NCBI GenBank assembly: GCA_963971535.1 | Contig: OZ020589.1 | Location: 87,805,796-87,869,795, forward strand | Source: Notolepis coatsorum | Lineage: Eukaryota; Chordata; Actinopteri; Aulopiformes; Paralepididae | Direction: 5' to 3' | Length of the DNA: 64,000 nucleotides | Made by a program: the position numbers and the translations under genes | The notes under the pieces: generated by a model | Database searches by the model: none | What the model saw: the letters and a program-made list of their open reading frames with translations, nothing else | Told to the model about the DNA's origin: nothing | Shown here: positions 12,901-22,924 of the stretch, piece after piece | Numbering within the stretch: position 1 is the stretch's first letter | How the letters are laid out: every line of letters begins with the position of its first letter

Positions 12901-13440
12901 TGCTCTCAGGACGGTGAAATTGTCCGATGGAGAGACGCTGTTGTCTGGCGTCGCTGGCTTGAGCCATGTCTCAGTGAAACACATGATGTTAACGTCTCTC
13001 ATCTCCCGTTGGAATCGGACCCTCGCTCTCAAGTCGTCCATCCTTCCCTCCAACGAACGTGCATTCGCCAGAAAGATGGATGGAATTGCTGGACGGTAAG
13101 CAGATCTTTTTAATCTAAGTCTGATACCGCCTCGTCTACCTCTATGCTTCTTTCTGCCGTTTCCTTTGTTGTCGTTTTCCCGCTTGATTTCTGTTAGCCC
13201 TTCTGGGCATAAAGTGTCTCCCAACTCCTCTTTGAGTCCGGAGTTTAGGTCCATAAGTGTCTGGCGGTCGTATGACATACCCGCCAGTGATGTTTTAATA
13301 AAAAAAGTCGAAAAAACAAACATAATAGCAAAAAATTTGCACAATCGTCGCGGAGCTAAACCAAAGGCGACTGACCGGGGTCGCGCCATAGTAGTACAAT
13401 TCCTGATCGCCATTCCAAATATCAATCGCGTTTATTGATC
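9978..13440 (-). mobile_element. LINE-B, near-complete copy nested in TTAA element 1
   Basis: A Rex1/L2-like LINE on the minus strand. The 3' terminus carries a (TCAAG)n-type tail at 9978-10003, the same tail as at 21101-21118. A 3' UTR (about 10004-10398) follows a single ORF. The 5' end is placed near 13440 only because the ORF starts at 13425. I found no convincing target-site duplication. Confidence 0.85.
10399..13425 (-). CDS. LINE-B endonuclease/reverse transcriptase, 1008 aa, intact
   Basis: Uninterrupted ORF of a jockey-superfamily LINE (fish Rex1/L2-like). A basic segment (about 75-110) precedes an AP-type endonuclease: FLANARSL, CFTETWL, TGDFN, and SDHN near residue 330. The reverse transcriptase follows: [30 protein letters not shown] and the catalytic FADD, then FKYLGVHIS and the thumb. 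All expected catalytic motifs are present, with no stop or frameshift. A second in-frame Met (residue 13, MARPRS) may be the true start. A separate ORF1 is not seen. The product would nick target DNA and prime reverse transcription of its own RNA. It lies inside a DNA transposon, so it is one of the younger insertions here. Confidence 0.93.
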   Translation of the reverse strand: MIFGMAIRNCTTMARPRSVAFGLAPRRLCKFFAIMFVFSTFFIKTSLAGMSYDRQTLMDLNSGLKEELGDTLCPEGLTEIKRENDNKGNGRKKHRGRRGGIRLRLKRSAYRPAIPSIFLANARSLEGRMDDLRARVRFQREMRDVNIMCFTETWLKPATPDNSVSPSDNFTVLRADRTAASGKSIGGGVCILTNNLWVNPKEVHVLSSSCSPDMEHLQILCRPYHLPCEFTAVIISVVYIHPQSNTGKVLVELHDHINKQQIKHPEAATIVTGDFNQANLKKVMPTFFQHIACSTRGGNTLDHCYTPFRAAYKAVAAPPLMGSVSASDHNSIFLIPAYKQRSRDVVVSRETKKWSDESEAELRDAFEDTDWDMFEGSASDVSEYADTVVSYIATVVDGIVLTKTARVFPNQKPWVDSTIRTALNSRTTAYNLGRESGNMEEYKASVYTLRKAVKLAKRTYAEKLETQMAQNDTRGLWRGLKTITDYKVSAPSMGSDDASLADKLNSFYARFGVDSVAASPLASDVTGAPAVVEGGGQPRGGGGALSLSEHSVRRAFMQVNTRKAAGPDGITGRILKSCANQLAPVFTAIFNQSLAESVVPACFKMSTIIPVPKKPSPTCPNDYRPVALTSVVMKCFERLVKDHICASLPSDMDPMQFAYRTNRSTDDAVSQVLHSTLSHLDRQKGGYVRLLFIDYSSAFNTIVPTRLVDKLIELGLSSALSAWVLDFLSERPQAVRVGGQTSNTITLSIGSPQGCVLSPLLYSLYTHDCVAKFSSNSIVKFADDTVVVGLISDNDEKAYREEVEVLERWCQDNSLLLNIGKTKELIVDYRRGQQETHTPLRINGATVDRVSSFKYLGVHISEDLTWSTHIDTVVKKAKQRLYHLRQLRKFRVSGKILQSFYSGAVESILTGNITAWYGNSTAQDKKALQRVVRSAERTTGIALPPLQALYNKRCKSRACRIMKDPHHPNNSLFQLLRSGRRLRTPATRTERLRLSFFPQAIRALNNEH

Positions 13441-13807
13441 CAACGCTGGGTGGTCGAAAGACATATTCCACGCTGTTCTGATGGTGGGCGATGACTGGGA
13501 TCGTCTCCGGTTACTTGCCTGACAAGTAAAATGTGGAATCCGGACTCTTTTTTCCCCCATGCGTTTCATTCAGTCAAATCCAATGGGGTGCAGTACCATC
13601 CGGAGAGACGACAGGGGGCGGTATTTTCTCAATTCGAGCTCAGAGAGATCCCCACTGGTAAGATGAGGCTAGATTGATGAAATATTAATGGAAATCGCTA
13701 ATAAAAAAAATAACGATAAAAAAACGGCATATCTCGTTTCTGGCACTCAACGGTTGGCATGAAATAACGAATTATGCCGTGGCTGGCACTTAAAGTGTTA
13801 AGGAAGT

Positions 13808-16209
13808 ATATATGCGGTATATGCCCCAAATCTGTACGAGGCTAACTTCTACACTACACTTACCAGAACAATGTTAAACCTTCCTGAATACTCATTTATA
13901 ATTGGCGCGGATTTTAATGCCATTTGAAATCCCGGGATGGATAAATCTTATCCCACCTTTTCCAACGACCAGAAAAATTCATCTAATGCGTTAAAGGATT
14001 GGTTTAAGAATACAGGTGTAAATGACCTATGGCGATCACTCAACCCTACGACCCGAAAGTACTCTTGTCGATCTGCAAGACATAACACACTTTCCAGAAT
14101 AGATTATGTTTTTGCATCCCCTAGACTATTTGATAACTATGACGTGGAAATGGTACCCAATGCACTATCAGATCACTGTTATTTACTCCTAAAAGGATCA
14201 TTTGGTATACTGTCATCCCGAGCCCCAAGATGGCGATTTAACTCGATATTGCTGAAAAACAAGGAATTCATTACACAATTCAAAGAAGCTCTTTCTGTAT
14301 TCCTACTGGAGAATGCGAAATCGGTACAGGACCCCAGAATATTATGGATGTCGGTAAAGGGATTGATCAAGGATTTTACCGGGAACATTTCCTCCAAAAT
14401 ACGCAAGAATCGTTGTTCAAAACTGGCAGAGCTGGAAACGCTTTACTCTACGTTATTTTCCTCTTTACAATACAACTACTCGGTTCGACTGGAAACTCAA
14501 ATTAATGTGTTAAAAAAAGAGATTAATGCCATTTATAAACAACAATCTGAAGTTCAAATACGTAGCACAAGACAACAGCATTACTTTCATGGTTCTAAAC
14601 CAAGTCACCTACTAGCTATGCAGTTAAGAGCCAACGCAAAATTTGCAGATATAACTACCATTAAGGCACAGCAAGGACTTGTTACAGACCCTAAAAAAAT
14701 CAACGAGACATTCAAAGAGTTCTACTCCAACTTGTACAAATCGGAAATGGCCTTCGATCAAAACAAAATGGACATATATCTTAATCAAATTAACCTTCCT
14801 AAACTATCAGAGGATGACACTAAACAGTTGGAAACACCCATCACACTAGATGAACTTAGGGAGGCCATATCTGAAATGCAAAGTGGTAGGGCTCCTGGAA
14901 GAGACGGTATCCCACCAGAAATGTACCTCTCATGTTGGGATGTAATTGGACCCCTATTACTTAATATGATTCTATATTCAATCAAGGAGGGGAACTTCCA
15001 TAAGAACGACAATAATGCACTCATAACAGTCCTCCTTAAAAAAGACAAAGACCCCACCGATTGCGGTAGTTATAGACCCTTAAGCCTCCTCGGAACCGAT
15101 ATCAAGCTGTACTCCAAGGTATTAGCCATCAGACTTCAAAAGCATATGACGTCTTTAGTTCATCCTGACCAGACTGGCTTCATAAGAGGCCGCTTGATCA
15201 CGGATAATATAAGACGGTTACTACATGTGCTAGATGCCAGCAAGGATGACACCACACCTAAGGCGATGCTGTCCCTGGATGCGATGAAAGCCTTTGATAG
15301 GTTGGAATGGTCTTATCTATGGGCAGTATTAGAAAGGATGGGGTTAGGAAAAGGATTCATTGATATGATTAAAGTATTATACAAAGACCCATCGGCCATG
15401 ATTACAACAGGTATAATCACCTCCGAAATCTTTCCGGTATCACGCTCTTCCAGACAGGGTTGCCCTCTTAGTCCCGGACTATTCGCTTTATCATTAGAGC
15501 CTTTAGCACAATAAGACAATCCCAATCCATAGAACCAATCGCAATTAAGGGCACACAACATCATATTAGTTTATATGCGGACGACGTAATATTGTTCATG
15601 CAAAATCCTAACACCTCAATGCCTCATCTTCTCAAATTGATTGATGACTTTGGCAATCTATCGGGATTTAGGATAAATTGGCCAAAGTCGGCTTTCCTTC
15701 CACTTAATGCCCCTGCAAAGAATATACTCCTTCCAGAAGAAATACCAATGGTTAAACACTTCAGATGTTTAGGAGTTGAAGTATTCCCTACTATAAGCCA
15801 AACGGTGAAGTACAATTACATAAAATTCCAAGATAAGATCAAATACGACTTTGACAGGTGGTCCAAACTTAAAAACTCAGTACAGGCATGGGTATCAATA
15901 GTTAAGATGGATGTTCTACCTAGAATCAACTTCATTAGCTCAATGTTACCGTTACCCCCTCCAGATGGTTACTGGAAAAAATTACACTCCACCGCATCCA
16001 AATTTATTTGGAATAACAAACCTCCACGTATAAAAAGATCCACCGCACAGAGAAACAAAGCCGACGGAGGTATGGCATTTCCAGATTTTTACCACTATTT
16101 TAAGGCGTATTCTTTAAGACCACTGACAACCTGGTTTGATTACCAAGCATCTGTATCCTGGAGAAACTTAGAAGTAAATATAGTAGCACCACATAGACTG
16201 CAGGACATA
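13808..16209 (+). pseudogene. L1-like ORF2, endonuclease C-part and reverse transcriptase
   Basis: Starts mid-domain (IYAVYAPN), shows GADFNAI then an in-frame stop at 13925, SRIDYVF and LSDHC of the endonuclease. The RT follows: [59 protein letters not shown] stop and frame change near 15512 precede YADDVILF, the catalytic motif, and LGVEVFP. So the catalytic residues survive but the frame is broken at least twice. ORF2 resumes at 17395 after the LINE-B2 insertion. Confidence 0.9.
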
Positions 16210-17366
16210 GTATACACCAGTAGTGGTGGGCCTGATCTCTGCCAACGACGAAAGGGCCTACCTGGAAGAGGTAGAGAACCTGTCACAGTGGTGTCAGGAG
16301 AACTGCCTCTCCCTGAACGTCAGCAAAACAAAAGAGATGATTGTGGACTTCAGGAGGTCGGGGGTCAAGGACTACAGCCCCCTCAGCATCGACGGGGCAC
16401 CGGTTGAGAGAGTGAACAGTTTCAAGTACCTCGGAGCCCACATATCCGAGGACTTGACATGGACCACACACATTGACAGTGTTGTGAAGAAGGCACGACA
16501 ACGCCTCTACTTCCTCAGGCGCCTAAGGAAGTTCCAAGTCAGTCAGAAGATCCTTAGGAACTTCTACTCATGTACAATAGAGAGCATCCTGACCGGCAAC
16601 ATCACCTCCTGGTTTGGGAATAGCACTGCACAAGACCGTAGCAGACTACAAAGAGTGACACGTTCAGCCGAACGCACAATTGGAGGGGGGCTTCCCACCC
16701 TCCAGAACATTTACAACAAGCGGTGCAAGGGGAAGGCTGAGAGAATTATTAAGGACTCGAGCCACCCGAACAACTGCCTCTTTGAACTGCTGCGGTCAGG
16801 CAAGCGATACCGGAGTCTTAAGGCGAGCACAGAAAGACTCAGAAGAAGCTTCTATCCCCAGGCCATCAGGCTGCTAAACGAACAATAATCACTATGCAAC
16901 AACCATCAAATGCACACAGCACACACACCCACACGCACACACTCACTCAAACAAACAACACACTGCAGCACCCACTCTCCACACTTTAGATCACACAAAC
17001 ACACTTACACTTTATATTTATTGATAAAGGATTTGCACTACAACTCGTACACCTACTGTGAATTGTACCTAAATTGCACCTCGTCCCATTTCTCCATTTC
17101 TGCCTTGCACTATATAGTATTGTATATTAGTACACTGCACAGTATTGTATATTGTATGGTAACTACGTCTATTCTGCATCGAACATTGTACATATGTCTA
17201 AACTGAACACTGTGACCTAATTTTTTTTACTTCTAATTTTACTATGTTATTTTATTTCATACTTATCTTGTCTTGCACAGTCTCTGGAGCGCAACAGTAA
17301 GAAGCATTTTGTATAAAAGTATTCTGTACTTCTGTATGACAACTATTAAAGAAACTTGAACTTGAT
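16210..17366 (+). mobile_element. LINE-B2, 5'-truncated copy with full 3' UTR
   Basis: Joins the L1 ORF near 16210 and runs from [16 protein letters not shown] through the RT thumb to RLLNEQ* (16888), then a 3' UTR ending CTATTAAAGAAACTTGAAC. It is nearly identical, including the whole 3' UTR, to the inverted copy at 44818-46250. It is related to, but distinct from, LINE-B. It lacks the catalytic RT motifs. L1 coding sequence (FGPLITHVIRIWRE) resumes at about 17395. Confidence 0.88.
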
Positions 17367-17799
17367 ATTATCAATTAAGCAATGCGAATTGAAATTTGGC
17401 CCCCTTATTACTCATGTGATCCGGATATGGCGTGAAACACAAAAAAAATATTCTAACTAAGGATGCTCGATATTGGCTTTTTTACCGATACCGATATTCC
17501 GATATTGTCCAACTCTTAAAGGTCCCATGCATTATAAATGTCATTTTTCAGTCTCTAGCATTGTATTATAGTAATAGGAGTTCGTATCAATGTGTTTTAG
17601 GGTCTAAATACCATATTGGCGAATTGCTCCGTTTCAGCCCAACCCCTCTGTGCCTCTAGTAAATCGGGTCATTTTGATTTGAAGTCCCTGAGCACGTCAC
17701 TGGGCGCTGTGGATAGACACAGTGATGCGATTGGCTCTGTGGTTGGAGCTAATGCCCGCCCCCATTCTACCTAGACTAGACAGCGAGTGGGGCTGCGGG

Positions 17800-18247
17800 G
17801 CCGAGAGGAAGAGAGAGCCGAGAGGGAGCCGAGAGAAAGGAAGAGAGAGGGAGGGAGGGAGAGAGAGGGGGCACTTGGGGGGGGGGGGGGGGGGGGGGGT
17901 ACCTGCCGGCCGCGCGCCACACGGGAGATTGAAAGAAAGAAAAGAAAAAAGTTGCCTCGTCTCATCAGCGAGAGCCGAGTGGGAGAGAAAGGACAGAAAG
18001 GAAGAGAGAAGGAGGGAGGGAGAGAGAGGGGGCACTTGGGGGGGGGGGGACCTGCCGCACGGAGGTCCGCGTGACACACACCTCCGAACGGGAGAGTGAT
18101 AGAAAGAAAAAAAGGAAGAGAGAGGGAGGGAGGGAGAGAGAGGGGGCACTTGGGGGGGGGGGGGGACCTGCCGCACGGAGGTCCGCGCGACACACACCTC
18201 CGAACGGGAGAGTGATAGAAAGAAAAAAAGGAAGAGAGAGGGAGGGG

Positions 18248-18297
<50 letters not shown>
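17800..18297. repeat. G-run minisatellite and (CT)n
   Basis: About three units of roughly 115-160 bp, each with a GGGAGGGAGGGAGAGAGAGG segment, a pure G-run (up to about 23 G near 17877-17899) and CCTGCCGCACGGAGGTCCGC or a variant, closing with a (CT)n array at 18250-18297. It gives rise to long spurious reading frames. Confidence 0.9.
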
Positions 18298-18299
<2 letters not shown>

Positions 18300-18369
18300 G
18301 GTATAAATGATTATTTGTGTAAATAAGGTTATACGCCGACCATTAAGAAAATACATGTTAGTTTAGGAA

Positions 18370-18512
18370 TAAGGGGCAGGTAACTATATAACTATAAGAT
18401 TTATTCTTCTTCCTGCTCCTTTTGTCCATGGAATGACTATTTATGATTTTTTAATGAAGAAACTATGATTGTATTATTCCATGTGGCAAATAAAAACTCT
18501 GAACTGAACTGA
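18370..18512 (+). mobile_element. LINE 3' tail fragment
   Basis: Ends AAATAAAAACTC followed by (TGAAC)n, a LINE-type terminus, within TTAA element 2. Family not identified. Confidence 0.55.
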
Positions 18513-19014
18513 ACTCTCTCTCTCTTCCCCCCCCTCCCTCCCTCCCTCTACCAGTGCAGACTGTGGTCTGACTGTCACTCAAAGTGCTTATGGGCGGAGC
18601 CAGGCCATAACAGCCTGATTTCTCGAGGCTGAAAAATGATGGTTTCGAGTACTTGATTAGAAATATAAAACAATGAATTTTTTTGAAAAAAAAATTACAA
18701 ATGTCTTCAATAGACTAACAGGAATTGTGTAAAGTTGCCCAAATAGTGCTAGGAATAGCAGTGCATAGCCCCTTTAATTTCCGATACCGATATCAACCGA
18801 TATCAACCGATACCGATATATGCAGGGTTTCTCCCCCCAAAAAACTGAATAATTTCAGGTAACTAATAATTTCACTGGATATATATATAACAAATATTGT
18901 TATTGTTTTTTTTTTTTTTTTACCGATACCGATATTTTCCGATATCACATTTTACTGCCGATATCGGCCGATAATATCGGTCGGCCGATAATATCGGACA
19001 TCCCTAATTCTAAC

Positions 19015-19890
19015 CTTCATAAATGGCATAGTCATACTCCCCTATTCAATAACAATGCACTCCTGATTGGAAAACGACCTATAAGATACCCTAAATAGGA
19101 AAAGCAGGGCATACACACATTAGGAGATGTTTTCAACAAACAGGGTTTTTGTAGCTATAAAGACATACATAAAAAACTTTATCTCACCAGTTCCACATAT
19201 AATTTTTACACACAGTTATTGGTCTGTTTGAAGGCTCATGGAGTCCCATTAAGGATACCAATTGAGCACCACAGATATCACAAATTCTTCTATGAAAGAG
19301 AGACATCGAGAGGTTTCGTATCTGATTTTTATCATCAATTACTAACGTCCTCATATGGAATCCTCCCCCTAGACTCAATCTGGAGGAGGGATATACCAGA
19401 CTTGGAAATAAATTTTGATTGGCAAGAAGTCTGGGCAAACGTTCGAATTGCGTCACGTAACCCGGACCATCAACAAATTAATCTTAACTATATTCATAGG
19501 ACATACCTGACTCCTATAAGATTGAACAGAATGGGACTTAAACAAGACTCCAGATGTTCCTTATGTACAAATGGGGATGAGGGTACATTTATGCACATGT
19601 ATTGGGATTGCCCACCAGTTAAGATATTCTGGAAAGAAGTGGCCCAGCAATTATCAAATTTCTTATTTCTGAACATACCTGTACACCCCTCTGTATTGCT
19701 GTTGAATGATGTTTTTCAGTATGGAGCCCCTATACAGCTAAAGAGATTAGTTTTATCTGGTCTCACAGCGGCTAAAAAGCTGATAGCATCACGATGGTTT
19801 CAACGGGAAAAAATTTGTCGTATGGGTTCTTACATATCTCGATGTGATCTATCTAGAAATATCTACAGCAAGAATTTTAGGTGTCAGTGA
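19015..19890 (+). pseudogene. L1-like ORF2 C-terminus
   Basis: Resumes the L1 ORF after the hAT element. From 19219 an open frame of 223 residues runs to the stop, with PDLEINFDWQEVWAN, HRTYLTPIRLNRMG and a CCHC knuckle CSLCTNGDEGTFMHMYWDC, the hallmark of the L1/Tx1 ORF2 C-terminus. The upstream part (19030-19218) is open in another frame with a stop near 19096. A 3' UTR follows to the A-rich end at 20180. Confidence 0.88.
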
Positions 19891-20190
19891 AGCCAAAATT
19901 GCAATCTGGTTAGAAGTGGTGGAGAGAATAAAAGCTAGCATATGAATGGTAGTGCCTGGTTAGGAACGAATGATAATGGATGGATTATCCAAGTGGGGGT
20001 CCGGGGGGGGTGGCGAGCGAGAGCATATGCATGTAGGGTATTAGATAGCAAGTATTAGCTGTATATCTCGTATACTACATTTATTTAAATGGTGATTTCA
20101 TTGGATGTTTACTGTTAATGCTTGTATGTCTAATTTTATGTTATGTTTAAAAATTTATTAAAAAAAAATACAAAAAAAAAAAGTGTTAAG

Positions 20191-20631
20191 GAAGTTCAGA
20201 GTATCGGGGAAGATACTCCAGTCCTTCTACTCCGGAGCTGTAGAGAGCATCTTGACTGGAAACATCACTGCCTACTATGGAAACAGCAAGGCACAGGACA
20301 AGAAGGCCCTACAGAGAGTGGTGCGCTCAGCTGAGCGTACTACAGGTATTGCACTACCACCCCTGCAGGTCTTATAACAAGAGGTGCAAATCCAGAGCCT
20401 GCAGAATAATGAAAGACCCTCAACACCCCAACAACAGCCTGTTCAAGCTGCTGCGGTCAGGCAAACGCCTGCGCACACCAGCAACTAGGACAGAGAGACT
20501 TTCTTTCCCCAGGCCATCAGAGTCTTGAACACTGAACTCTCCACACACAAGCACACATGAGCACACACACAACACACATACTGTATACGCTCACACACTA
20601 ACAGTCACTCTAGCACGAACACACACACACA

Positions 20632-20687
<56 letters not shown>

Positions 20688-20688
20688 C

Positions 20689-20755
<67 letters not shown>

Positions 20756-21118
20756 CTGCACACGCTCACACTCAACGGTGACTTTACACAATGAAAAAGG
20801 TCACTTAAAAAAAAAGAACAGGAGTGGTTCTTGTATAGTAAATAGATGGCTATAGCAAGATAGCATAAGGATAATATGTATATTGTATAGTATAGTATTG
20901 TATAGTAGTGTACAGACGCAGTGCCTCATCCGTAGCTAACACTGTATTGCACTATCGCAGGACCTTAGCATGTCTTTTACCATGCTTTTTGTAAACTTTA
21001 TGTACATTATACCTGTTATGTCTTATTCTTATTACTTGTATTATCGCTGCGGGCATGACCACCCGCATTTCACTGTATGCTTGTATGCCGTGACAAATAA
21101 AACTCTTGACTTGACTTG
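20191..21118 (+). mobile_element. LINE-B, 3' piece of the split copy
   Basis: Continues the copy begun at 9287: RKFRVSGKILQSFYSGAVES, LTGNITAYYGNS, then a frame break near 20370 and NKRCKSRACRIMKD. A 3' UTR with CA/CG arrays follows. It ends AAATAAAACTC then (TTGAC)n at 21101-21118, matching the tail complement at 9978. Confidence 0.92.
20620..20752. repeat. (GCAC)n/(CA)n compound microsatellite
   Basis: About 16 GCAC units followed by about 28 CA units in the LINE-B 3' UTR. Confidence 0.96.
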
Positions 21119-21186
21119 ACACCATATGTTTGTATACAGCAAACAGGTCTATTGGCTGCTGGCCACACGTCAAGCTCTGCCAAGAG

Positions 21187-21300
21187 AGGTAGATATGCTA
21201 TAGTATACTATAAGAGAGTTAGCTATATATGCTGTAGTATATACTATAAGAGAGGTAGATATAGGCTATGGTATATATATACACTGTATCATAGTATATA
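21187..21300. repeat. TA-rich minisatellite
   Basis: Three to four imperfect units of about 32 bp based on AGAGAGGTAGATATGCTATA plus GTATACTATA. Confidence 0.8.
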
Positions 21301-21338
21301 CTTATTATAATGTGAATTTCTCCAGACCTCTCTCGGCA

Positions 21339-21490
21339 TTGATTGATTGATTGATTGAAAACTTTATTAACAGATTGCAGAATGGGTACAGTACAGTACA
21401 GCTCAATATACATACAATTGTTAAGGGGATGCAGACCAGAGAAAGACTTTCGTCTTGTTTACATCAGGGTCCCCCATTTTCAATTCATCG
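21339..21490 (-). mobile_element. LINE-A 3' end, inverted, short
   Basis: Tail complement (GATT)n, then the conserved terminal block up to CCCCCATTTTCAATTCATC, where homology ends. Confidence 0.85.
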
Positions 21491-21733
21491 TAGAACCTGA
21501 GGTGTGGCTAACAATAGCAACCCCTCCCCACTCAAGTCCAACCCACATAGATTAGATTAGATTTGATTCAATTCGATATATTGGAAGCCTGTGGCAGTGG
21601 TGGATCTGGAGAAAACAATTTATGTTAAATTGTTAAAAGTTTATGAAGGGTGCCTTGATTTTCTTTTATCAAGGCAAGAATAATAATTTGGAACTCAAAA
21701 AGACTGGTATGGAACTTTAGAGGCTAACCACAG
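21491..21733. other. Unassigned stretch
   Basis: No gene recognised. AGATTAGATTAGATTTGATT at 21549 resembles the tail repeat of the adjacent LINE fragment. Confidence 0.35.
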
Positions 21734-22020
21734 ATTAGATTAGATTAGATTGGATTAGATTAGATTAGATTAACATGTTTCCATTATACAACACAATTAC
21801 AGTACAACAAATATAAGTTTGGCATCCAACCAGAGTGCAAATGTAACAGTAAAGTGCAATAAGTAAGACATAGCAGACCAAAAGAAAACACTTAAACAAT
21901 GTGTCTGACCGCAACGTGTTGTACCCCTTGCTGGCCTTGTCCACAATTTGTAAGTGCATGGATAAAAGCACAAGTAAATGTAAAGTGAAAAGCGGGGACC
22001 TTTGAAGCACCATAATGAAC
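21734..22020 (-). mobile_element. LINE tail fragment with (GATTA)n
   Basis: An AGATT/GATTA array (21734-21773) followed by sequence typical of an inverted LINE 3' UTR (GTGCAAATG, AAGTGCAATAAG). Family not determined. Confidence 0.55.
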
Positions 22021-22372
22021 ACATGCATTATGAATTGAAAATAGGGGACCCTGATGTAAACAAGACGAAAGTCTTTCTCTGGTCTGCATCCCCTTAAAAG
22101 GGAGATGAAGCATAGCGATAAACACATAGTCATAGCATCAAATTAGTATTTAGATAAACCACAGAAAAAATCATGTTATAAAAATAAGGCGTTTCTAAGA
22201 AAAAACGATTTGTAATGTCCATTTATGTAGCATTTATGAACATGTGCGCCGCCATTTTGTTGCTGACGTCACGGTGTTGGTTTGGTATATACACTGCTGG
22301 TTAGTCGGGTCAGTCAAATGTTGCCTACCAAACAACGGGACCGCGGTGGTTCTTTTTGTATTGCTCCTGGCC

Positions 22373-22450
22373 AGGGGTGTAGCTCCAGATTCTGGGCCCC
22401 ATGAAAGAATGTATTTGTAGGCCCCCAGTGAATGCGCGCGCGCGTAAGCA
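22373..22450. other. Possible hAT-like terminus
   Basis: CAGGGGTGTAGCTCC followed by GGGCCCC resembles a hAT end, directly after the left THAP exon fragment. No matching second end found. Confidence 0.3.
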
Positions 22451-22538
22451 ATGGCTAGCTAGTTAGCACCAGCCGGGTACCAGCGTTAGCTCCCGGGAGC
22501 TAACGCCGGTACCCGGCTGGTGCTAACTAACTGGCCAT
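22451..22538. repeat. Palindrome centred on CCCGGG
   Basis: ATGGCTAGCTAGTTAGCACC on the left mirrors GGTGCTAACTAACTGGCCAT on the right around GCTCCCGGGAGC (22489-22500), arms about 43 bp with few mismatches. It forms the left edge of the following tandem array. Confidence 0.85.
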
Positions 22539-22915
22539 CGCTCCCGGGAGCTAACGCCGGTACCCGGCTGGTGCTAACTAGCTAGCCATCGCTCCGGGAG
22601 CTAACGCTGGTACCCGGCTGGTGCTAACTAACTAGCCATCGCTCCCGGGAGCTAACACCGGTACCCGGCTGGTGCTAACTAGCTAGCCATCGCTCCGGGA
22701 GCTAACGCTGGTACCCGGCTGGTGCTAACTAACTAGCCATCGCTCCCGGGAGCTAACGCCGGTACCCGGCTGGTGCTAACTAGCTAGCCATCGCTCCGGG
22801 AGCTAACGCTGGTACCCGGCTGGTGCTAACTAACTAGCCATCGCTCCCGGGAGCTAACGCCGGTACCCGGCTGGTGCTAACTAGCTAGCCATTGCTCCGG
22901 GAGCTGACGCTGGTA
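22489..22915. repeat. 50-51-bp minisatellite with 101-bp higher-order period
   Basis: About eight to nine units beginning GCTCCCGGGAGCTAACGCCGG or GCTCCGGGAGCTAACGCTGG. The two variants alternate, with CTAACTAGCTAGCC and CTAACTAACTAGCC linkers swapping in step, giving a dimeric 101-bp period. High GC for this window. Confidence 0.92.
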
Positions 22916-22924
22916 CCTGGCGCT

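Larger units (their letters stand above)
9551..13797. mobile_element. TTAA-duplicating transposon 1 (piggyBac- or Kolobok-type), non-autonomous
   Basis: TTAA at 9547-9550 and 13798-13801 flanks inverted ends: CACTTTCCGTGCCAGCC on the left and CACTTTAAGTGCCAGCC read from the right, two mismatches. A second internal inverted motif, GTTGAGTGCC, lies near 9587 and, inverted, near 13742. No transposase is present. Excluding the nested LINE-B copy the element is under 1 kb. It splits the 9287/20191 LINE-B copy exactly at TTAA. Confidence 0.9.
17520..18773. mobile_element. TTAA-duplicating transposon 2, non-autonomous
   Basis: TTAA at 17516-17519 and 18774-18777; ends AGGTCCCATGCA and, read inward from the right, AGGGGCTATGCA. 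The uninterrupted hAT relative at 61454-61748 reads straight across this point (AACTCTTAATTTCCG in complement), so the empty site is seen directly. It contains a GA/G-rich minisatellite and a LINE tail, and no transposase. Confidence 0.9.
17458..19006. mobile_element. hAT element (TAGGGATGTCCGATA family)
   Basis: Left end TAAGGATGCTCGATATTGGC, right end (inward) TAGGGATGTCCGATATTATC. A perfect 8-bp duplication, attctaac, flanks it (17450-17457, 19007-19014). Subterminal GATATCGGCCGATA palindromes match the compact 295-bp relative at 61454-61748. It contains TTAA element 2. Confidence 0.93.
13808..20179 (+). mobile_element. L1/Tx1-like LINE, 5' truncated, with nested insertions
   Basis: Flanked by a 16-bp duplication aaagtgttaaggaagt (13792-13807 and 20180-20195), and ends in A-rich sequence (20151-20180), as L1-type elements do. 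The duplicated target contains the last bases of TTAA element 1, the TTAA and LINE-B sequence, proving it inserted after that element. It starts inside the endonuclease domain and is interrupted by LINE-B2 (about 16210-17366) and a hAT element (17458-19006). Confidence 0.93.

Noticed and set aside
9960..13570. Target-site duplication for the intact LINE-B copy
   Set aside because: Sequence beside the tail (AAGATTATTCC) has no convincing partner near the 5' end, so none is claimed.
17697..18356. 219-residue Pro/Ser-rich ORF and overlapping ORFs
   Set aside because: Produced by the GA/G-run minisatellite; no codon or motif support.
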